Source: Bombella pluederhausensis (lineage in GTDB: Bacteria > Pseudomonadota > Alphaproteobacteria > Acetobacterales > Acetobacteraceae). Taken from it: a stretch of 64,000 nucleotides of DNA. The position numbers were made by a program, and so were the translations under genes. The stretch is taken from the NCBI RefSeq assembly GCF_026385525.1, contig NZ_JANIDY010000004.1, positions 62,001 to 126,000 on the forward strand. Direction: 5' to 3'. Below, in pieces: positions 63,847-64,000 of this stretch (the first letter of the stretch is position 1; every line of letters begins with the position of its first letter). A model generated the notes under the pieces. It made no database searches. It was not told where the DNA came from and saw nothing but the letters and a program-made list of their open reading frames with translations.

Positions 63847-63955
63847 ATCCCTTCCCCCACCATATAATCTGACCTTGCACCGGAATGAGCATTTCATTCT
63901 TCCCGGCGCAAGAAAACCCTTGCATCCTGAGCGCAGCTGCCCGACATCTCTGCCC

Positions 63956-64000
63956 ATGCCTTATACTGTCAAGGAACTATTCGCCACATTGCAGGGTGAA
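63956..64000 (+). CDS. queE: 7-carboxy-7-deazaguanine synthase, N-terminal start (truncated by window)
   Basis: The last 45 bases read M-P-Y-T-V-K-E-L-F-A-T-L-Q-G-E from the ATG at 63956. The KELFATLQGE wording is the typical opening of QueE, a radical-SAM enzyme of queuosine biosynthesis. Only 15 codons are visible, so the CxxxCxxC cluster lies outside the window. The 110 bp upstream show no recognisable preQ1 riboswitch. Confidence 0.75.
   Translation, partial: MPYTVKELFATLQGE

Overview
This 64 kb window looks like chromosomal core DNA of an alphaproteobacterium, most likely an acetic acid bacterium (Acetobacteraceae; the Gluconobacter/Acetobacter/Bombella group is my inference). The grounds are the trpBA/accD/folC gene set, the gyrA-coaD-cyclophilin order, a fused cysN-cysC, a dense set of periplasmic redox proteins and TonB-dependent uptake, and moderately high GC with AT-rich patches near 21.5-23.6, 29.0-29.2 and 48.6-49.0 kb. 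I see no insertion sequence, prophage, integrase of a mobile element, CRISPR array or rRNA operon.

Layout. 0-2.7 kb: the 3' end of sucA, then trpB-trpA. 2.8-9.4 kb: a small membrane protein gene, the copper ATPase copA, and an aromatic module (aminotransferase and ThDP 2-oxo-acid decarboxylase, overlapping by 4 bp) divergent from an Lrp/AsnC regulator with a perfect inverted repeat beside it. 9.6-13.6 kb: accD, folC, dnaB. 13.6-17.9 kb: DMT exporter, TonB-dependent receptor, TSUP (TauE-like) transporter. 18-21.5 kb: the sulfate-assimilation operon cysH-cysD-cysNC. 21.7-25 kb: alginate-export-type outer-membrane protein, rdgB and rph. 25.1-28.9 kb: PBP1A and prfB, the latter with a programmed +1 frameshift. 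29-36.4 kb: a gap that can fold into a three-helix RNA, then tonB-exbB-exbD-exbD-TPR and a large MscS-type channel.

36.4-40.7 kb: a Pmp3-like peptide, YciI, and two near-duplicate 3-hydroxyacyl-CoA dehydrogenase genes flanking doxX; the second overlaps a YWTD beta-propeller gene. 40.8-44.9 kb: methionine importer metQNI and a converging trans-sulfuration enzyme. 45-48.6 kb: cytochrome b561, pseudoazurin and an exported catalase-peroxidase. 49.0-49.2 kb: tRNA-Leu and tRNA-Lys. 49.3-53.3 kb: gyrA-coaD-cyclophilin. 53.3-57.7 kb: pabB, pabC and oligopeptidase B. 57.8-64 kb: a secreted hypothetical protein, rpmJ (41 codons), a TPR protein, priA divergent from xerC, a double retropepsin-like protein, tRNA-Asp and the first 15 codons of queE.

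Functional links: pabB, pabC and folC serve folate synthesis. cysHDNC, metQNI and the trans-sulfuration enzyme handle sulfur and methionine. The TonB receptor, the alginate-export-type protein and tonB-exbBDD form envelope uptake. katG, pseudoazurin, cytochrome b561 and copA point to periplasmic oxidant and copper handling. The items most worth following up are the unassigned three-helix RNA candidate at 29.2-29.3 kb, the HAD/YWTD cluster, the tandem repeated hairpins after rpmJ, the double aspartic-protease protein and several short palindromes in divergent or promoter regions.
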